Assembly: GCF_050269735.1 (NCBI RefSeq)
Contig: NZ_JBNNIX010000001.1
Span: 186,001-250,000 of the forward strand
Source of the DNA: Paenisporosarcina sp050269735
GTDB taxonomy: Bacteria > Bacillota > Bacilli > Bacillales_A > Planococcaceae
Length of the DNA: 64,000 nt
Direction: 5' to 3'
The notes under the pieces are model-generated. The model had not been told where the DNA came from. It searched no databases and saw only the letters and a program-made list of their open reading frames with translations. Shown one piece after another: positions 60,501-64,000 of this stretch; position 1 is the stretch's first letter, and the number at the start of each line of letters is the position of its first letter. The position numbers were made by a program, and so were the translations under genes.

Positions 60501-62841
60501 AATTTTCGGCACCATTTTTTTTAATCTCATCTAACATCCATTGTAAAATTCCTCTTACAACCTCTATATCATTCGTAATATTTATTACATTAAGTTGAAG
60601 AGGTGCCTGAGACAGTTGAATAAATAAGTAAGAGAAATGTTCTTTAAACTGTGATATTTTATCACTAACTACTTTAGCTAGAAATTGATTAGCATCAGAT
60701 ACAGAAATTTGTTTTACAGGCTTAAAAGTTAACCATTCCATAACCGCTTGTTGATGTTCGGGCTTGAAAAGTGTTTTTTCGTCATATAAATATGGAACGA
60801 GAGAATCAGGGGTAATACGGCTTGAAATACTATTTTCAACTTCCTCTGTATTCAACAATTCATAAACTTTTAATTTAAATGAGAGCATAATTGGGTGTAG
60901 TGGAGTGAAATACAAAGTTTCATTAGAAACAATGGTTCCTAATTTAAATAAATCTCTTCCTTTTGATCCTGCTGGAGACCCATCTTTAAAAGTGCTTATT
61001 TCCCTTTGATATTCGTTTATATACTCTAGAGCACGAGTTTTTAAATCCGCTGTAATGGTACATAAACTTGGGATAGAATTACGAATTTTAAAGTAATTTA
61101 TTAAACGACTATATGCCTCGCGTAAATTATCACTCAAATTTATATTTTGTGTGATGAGCTGACCTGATTCGAATTTAGCATGTTTTAGACCCTTTTCAAT
61201 CCAGTAACTTTCCCACTCAAAAAATTCACGGTATTCAGAATGGAAATAGAACTCTCTGTTTTCAAGTATTAACCGGTTATTCTCTTTAATCCACTGAATA
61301 TCTCGGTCAGTTTCTCGTATTAATTTCCATAATCGATACCCAGATATTGGCGAAGATTCTGGTAACTCATTTTTTAAAATAATAGGAATGCTTACTTGAT
61401 CAAAATCAATTATTATTTTTAATTCATCCTCATCATTGTAAGCTTCTGGTAGAGGCATAATAGTGAGTTTTTCGTCTTGTGTTACAGCAATGTGTTGATT
61501 GTTTTCTTTAATCTCTATTTTTTTAGTAACTAAACCATCGCCAAAATGCAACTCATCGTCTTCATATTGAATTTGTAGGTTACCATTATCTGCATCAATT
61601 AAATAACTTGATTTATATTGATCCAAATAAATAGGATCAATAGGTAAAACCGCAATAGAAAATTCTGCTCCTAAAGCAGCTTTATTATCATGCTTATATG
61701 AGAAACGTACAAAAGTTGGTTTGTTTGGTTCAGTTTTAATTTTTGCAGTTAATTTTGTCAACATTACCTTAACGTCTAAGTTTGAAGAAAAATGTCTGGG
61801 AATCTTAAGATATTGAGATGAAAGGCTTTTTGAACTTCCAATTAAATTGAAAACCAATTGAAGATCGACTTCTTTTTTGCCATCAGGATTAAAAATAACA
61901 ATATTCCTTTTTCTCTTTCCGCTAGTTTTTTCACTTAAAGGTTTGTTCCAAAGGACTAATTTATCCAAAACATTAATAGAGTTTAACTCGACTTTTGTCT
62001 TTTTATTTAAATTAATAAAATCACTATGATGTTTAAATACTTTAGAAAATTCGATTTCCATCCAGTTCTCTGCAATTAATTCATTTGCACCAGCTGGACT
62101 GAACCGATATTCTAATTCTTCTTTATCTAATCCGAAGTTATGAACCTTTTTCACAAAATCAAATAAGTCTCTGTTTTCATCAATTCGTTTCTTTTGTTCT
62201 TTACCATTAAATGTACTCAAATCAGGATCTTTAAAGAGACCGAATTTGTAGTATTCTTTATCACTAATGCTACCTTTATTTAATGTTGAAAATATATCTT
62301 CAAAATCGAACAAGTTTATCTTAAGAAAAACTTGTTCCTTAAGAAGACGATCCAAATTATCTAATAAAATAATTTGATCTGTTTTTTCAAGAATGCTATT
62401 TTCAATTTTATTTTTTAAACTTACGAAAAGAGAGTTAGGATGTAGGGGCATTCCCTCTTTTTGTAGATCACTGCTACCTCCTTGAATAGAGTCTAATTGC
62501 TCCGAAACAATACTAATTAGTGCAGTATCTTTCCAAATGCCTTTCTGTTCGCCAACTAAATTTCTTAATGTTACTAAGAAATCAGGTTTTACGACTTTAG
62601 AAGTATTAGCCACAACTAAATTCACTCCATCAAGTGGAAGTGAGAAAGTATGATACTCATCACCTAGTTCATGCTTATAATTAAAGCTTTGTGAATCATT
62701 TTCTTTCATTCCATTAACTAGTTTTTCTACATCTGAAACATTATCCAATTGAAGGTAATATCTATCGCCAGCTTTTATACCCTCTCGATTGAAATATTCC
62801 ATTATTAATGAAGATATATATTTAAAGAATTGGTTTGACAT
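57568..62841 (-). CDS. dptH: Phosphorothioation-dependent restriction protein DptH (DndH)
   Basis: About 1757 aa from ATG 62841 (GGTGAT upstream; longer frame starts at 62856). N-terminal two-thirds has no recognised catalytic motif; the C-terminal third is a HerA/FtsK-type ATPase: Walker A LISGKSGQGKTYFM near residue 1422 and Walker B IPVIMDEAQNLDHT near 1634, with RVLTEGRKFGWSAWYATQFL after it. DptH is the translocase-like core of the Dpt (Dnd FGH) restriction complex that attacks DNA lacking phosphorothioates. Overlaps dptG by about 20 nt. AT-rich; converges on dndE. Confidence 0.92.
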   Translation of the reverse strand: MSNQFFKYISSLIMEYFNREGIKAGDRYYLQLDNVSDVEKLVNGMKENDSQSFNYKHELGDEYHTFSLPLDGVNLVVANTSKVVKPDFLVTLRNLVGEQKGIWKDTALISIVSEQLDSIQGGSSDLQKEGMPLHPNSLFVSLKNKIENSILEKTDQIILLDNLDRLLKEQVFLKINLFDFEDIFSTLNKGSISDKEYYKFGLFKDPDLSTFNGKEQKKRIDENRDLFDFVKKVHNFGLDKEELEYRFSPAGANELIAENWMEIEFSKVFKHHSDFINLNKKTKVELNSINVLDKLVLWNKPLSEKTSGKRKRNIVIFNPDGKKEVDLQLVFNLIGSSKSLSSQYLKIPRHFSSNLDVKVMLTKLTAKIKTEPNKPTFVRFSYKHDNKAALGAEFSIAVLPIDPIYLDQYKSSYLIDADNGNLQIQYEDDELHFGDGLVTKKIEIKENNQHIAVTQDEKLTIMPLPEAYNDEDELKIIIDFDQVSIPIILKNELPESSPISGYRLWKLIRETDRDIQWIKENNRLILENREFYFHSEYREFFEWESYWIEKGLKHAKFESGQLITQNINLSDNLREAYSRLINYFKIRNSIPSLCTITADLKTRALEYINEYQREISTFKDGSPAGSKGRDLFKLGTIVSNETLYFTPLHPIMLSFKLKVYELLNTEEVENSISSRITPDSLVPYLYDEKTLFKPEHQQAVMEWLTFKPVKQISVSDANQFLAKVVSDKISQFKEHFSYLFIQLSQAPLQLNVINITNDIEVVRGILQWMLDEIKKNGAENLKPIEVTLYKNENMESAFEIYARTDTVEHFEELFQIRLNKIKDMDPEDVLRIMREKLFFYSQEPSSEFRYAHISFYKMHAQENYAIQPINDMNTGLAIEGLYSSIPSMRDAETYKSGFGTKGYSNSVDDLSYLTRTAYYFNELAANLRNGGNDSYRKGEAILSRITTADEMTLEKIFKSSYWVTFVDPSVDLEFFNKYNGNLVVIHYSDQYSSSSRFDAITVTDKSQQYYAVIKEFLLQKNVEGTDENVLNTIKAFNTFNGEWLLRIIGSKGHFDREKLSIISAIKYSVSYFDHPNILWIPISLEEVLRVAGVVGLSKSEGVFTAKNLQMKGSKSDDLLLIGLEINNGQIALHFYPIEVKIGLNTGEVLNKARSQVKNTKNIFIEALTGEMGESFSGRFYRNFFAQLVISNAKKLEQSDFWIEKNYALSDVVIEKLLRDDYIVSNSLLKYIGEGAILSFQKDAYHRSALLEDEVLLLNLTEKDGYEGLVASIKQMRTWMHEEQNDFIKEEMLSSLYKTETISSSQKTISVPLTTSVEKGIYTLNTEPIVSDTTLEESPDSDETEIELFEGSGNDSPDKEGLCNPIHKEDSVLDQVNDEKIDSIPLEKLRIKIGRAENSSREIYWEYGNKGLANRHLLISGKSGQGKTYFMQCLLLEKSKLGIPSIVIDYTEGFLPNQLEPEFVEFLGDKIIQKIVYSEKLPINPFQRNVRDIGGIHLPESNTDVAERIKSVFSAVYKTLGIQQQNAIYEAVLKGLEIYESNLDLLKLKKLLEEDGSSYSKTALSQIRPLIDRNPFSIDNGIDWKKHIESNGEIYIIQLTGFPRDVQLIITEFILWDLWNYSVRFGNKNEPIPVIMDEAQNLDHTEKSPSARVLTEGRKFGWSAWYATQFLKSQLDIDELARLQNSSQKVYFSPPEQELSNIASSLTKEVQEKKYWENKLSSLRKGQCIVHGPILQDNGDLSNPTVTVVNIIPLSERI

Positions 62842-64000
62842 AATGAGCATCACCACTATCGCTTTTTTTGTCTAGAATGTTTAACTTATCCAATAACGTT
62901 ATGATTTCTTTTTTAGAATACCTATCTAACGCTATTCCTCTTTTACGAAATTCGAGAAATAGATCATTAAGGGGAATCCTTTTGTTTTTAACAGATACTG
63001 CTGTTAAAAGAAGGAGAAAATCATGTTTAATATTTAAGACTTGCCCTGTACTACCTCGACTTTTTATAAATTGACTAGAGCCTAGATCTTCTAAGTTTCT
63101 CCCGTATTTTTCAATAACCTCACTGCTCATACCTTTTTGTATGCAATCAAATAACATTTTAAAGGCAGCAGATAAATCTTCAGGTTCTTTTTTTGGTTCG
63201 ATGTTTTTAAGTTTGGAGTACATAACAATCCATTTTTTCAATTCTGTTAAATAATCTTTTTCGTATTCAGATCCGTTCTCTTGTATCAGTTGTTGTAATT
63301 CGTAATATGGAATAAAAGCTCTATGACCGTCAGAATTCGTTGGGTTAAGAGAATTGTGGTTGAGATGAGAGATTGTGTGAATGTGAGGAAAAAGGTTTGT
63401 AGCATTTTTTTTTATATACCTAAATCCCTCAAGTTCATCCGCAGCCATTCTTCTTTTACTCACACTTTCCCACTCAAGTGTGAAGTAAAGTGGATGCACT
63501 TCGTCTAAATCACTCTCAGAAAATCGTTCAAATTTAACGATAAGTTGGCACGCATACATAAAAACGAAATATTGGGTCAATAAAGGAAATGATGTTAAAA
63601 AATAATCTTTATATTGGCTAAGATAAATTAAATCTTCTTGATATAAACTTGATAGAGGTTCAAATAAAGCCTGATATTGTCCCTTTTTTTCTAGCTTAAT
63701 TTCTTTTAAGACATCCATCTTGTTTAATATTAGTTCGGTAAGAATATCATCGGTTTCTTTACTTTTGAAAATATTCTTAATTTCCAAATTGTCCCTGACT
63801 AAGACATCATTCATGAAATTGGAGTACTTACCAAATTCATTACTTAAATTGGAATCAATCTTGATAAAATTAAACAAAAATGGATGTATAGGTTTGATTT
63901 CATCTTGATTAAACAAGAATTGATCTATAAATCGAATAAAGTCATATTTGTCATCTTCATTTTTGAACTCGACACTACTTGCAATATGTTCACTTAATTC
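62822..64000 (-). CDS. dptG: Phosphorothioation-dependent restriction protein DptG (partial)
   Basis: At least 392 codons are open to the right edge, so the true start lies outside the window; a TTG at 63916 has no Shine-Dalgarno and is unlikely. DptG-type sequence with PIHPFLFNFIKIDSNLSNEF, VSKRRMAADELEGFRYIKKN and a C-terminal helical domain (FLEFRKRGIALDRYSKKEII). It is a subunit of the DptFGH restriction complex. Its 3' end overlaps the start of dptH, so the two are translated together. dptF is expected beyond position 64000. Confidence 0.85.
   Translation of the reverse strand, partial: ELSEHIASSVEFKNEDDKYDFIRFIDQFLFNQDEIKPIHPFLFNFIKIDSNLSNEFGKYSNFMNDVLVRDNLEIKNIFKSKETDDILTELILNKMDVLKEIKLEKKGQYQALFEPLSSLYQEDLIYLSQYKDYFLTSFPLLTQYFVFMYACQLIVKFERFSESDLDEVHPLYFTLEWESVSKRRMAADELEGFRYIKKNATNLFPHIHTISHLNHNSLNPTNSDGHRAFIPYYELQQLIQENGSEYEKDYLTELKKWIVMYSKLKNIEPKKEPEDLSAAFKMLFDCIQKGMSSEVIEKYGRNLEDLGSSQFIKSRGSTGQVLNIKHDFLLLLTAVSVKNKRIPLNDLFLEFRKRGIALDRYSKKEIITLLDKLNILDKKSDSGDAHYVKPIL

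Noticed and set aside
57568..62841. BREX or DISARM system
   Set aside because: The large ATPase is HerA/FtsK-like and the neighbours are DndD, DndE and DptG, with no PglX/PglZ or DrmA-type genes.

Overview
The window looks like chromosomal DNA of an endospore-forming, low-GC Gram-positive bacterium of the Bacillales. The gene content fits the Planococcaceae/Bacillaceae (Sporosarcina- or Lysinibacillus-like), but the genus is inferred only. Supporting genes are a GerA-type germinant-receptor operon, a Spo0E-like phosphatase, a divergent Ku/LigD pair, an RsbR-type stressosome protein, MhqR- and SigW-like regulatory sites and strong Shine-Dalgarno sequences. No rRNA, tRNA or CRISPR array was seen.

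Layout. 1-5.6 kb: GNAT acetyltransferase, TauE-type permease, YkvA-like protein, a broken SnoaL-fold gene, a class A beta-lactamase-like hydrolase and an ABC exporter behind a textbook ECF-sigma promoter. 5.6-8 kb: M15 peptidase and a NERD-domain protein embedded in hairpin-plus-21-bp repeat modules. 8-21 kb: ordinary metabolism and repair (GrpB, alkyltransferase-like protein, RocB-like M20 enzyme, MBL-fold hydrolase, thermonuclease lipoprotein, XRE-cupin regulator with MHS transporter and ornithine-cyclodeaminase-family enzyme, AlkD-like protein). 20.6-25.7 kb: AT-rich accessory stretch of orphan and broken genes with an IS110-family element. 25.7-33.3 kb: LigD/Ku and the germinant-receptor operon with an extra 55-aa gene. 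33.6-44.4 kb: CapA-like lipoprotein, a MutS2-like gene lacking the Smr nuclease behind an attenuator-like leader, Spo0E, small membrane proteins, Nudix, MFS, and a quinone-stress operon with two MhqR-type operators. 44.4-53.5 kb: CPBP-protease/membrane-protein cluster with twin ECF promoters, an HrtBA-like ABC exporter, RsbR-like protein and two small kinase-like genes. 53.7-64 kb: AT-rich defence island with an HNH protein, a Dnd-associated small protein, DndD, DndE, and convergent DptH and DptG (the last running off the window).

The four most unusual things are: (1) a Dnd/Dpt phosphorothioation island with no dndC or dndB where they are expected; (2) a ribosome-attenuation-like leader (promoter, 7-codon leader peptide, complementary segments, terminator) in front of a Smr-less MutS2; (3) four intergenic repeat arrays of three unrelated sequences, all with a period of exactly 21 bp; (4) a set of near-consensus ECF-sigma promoters in front of membrane-stress-type genes.
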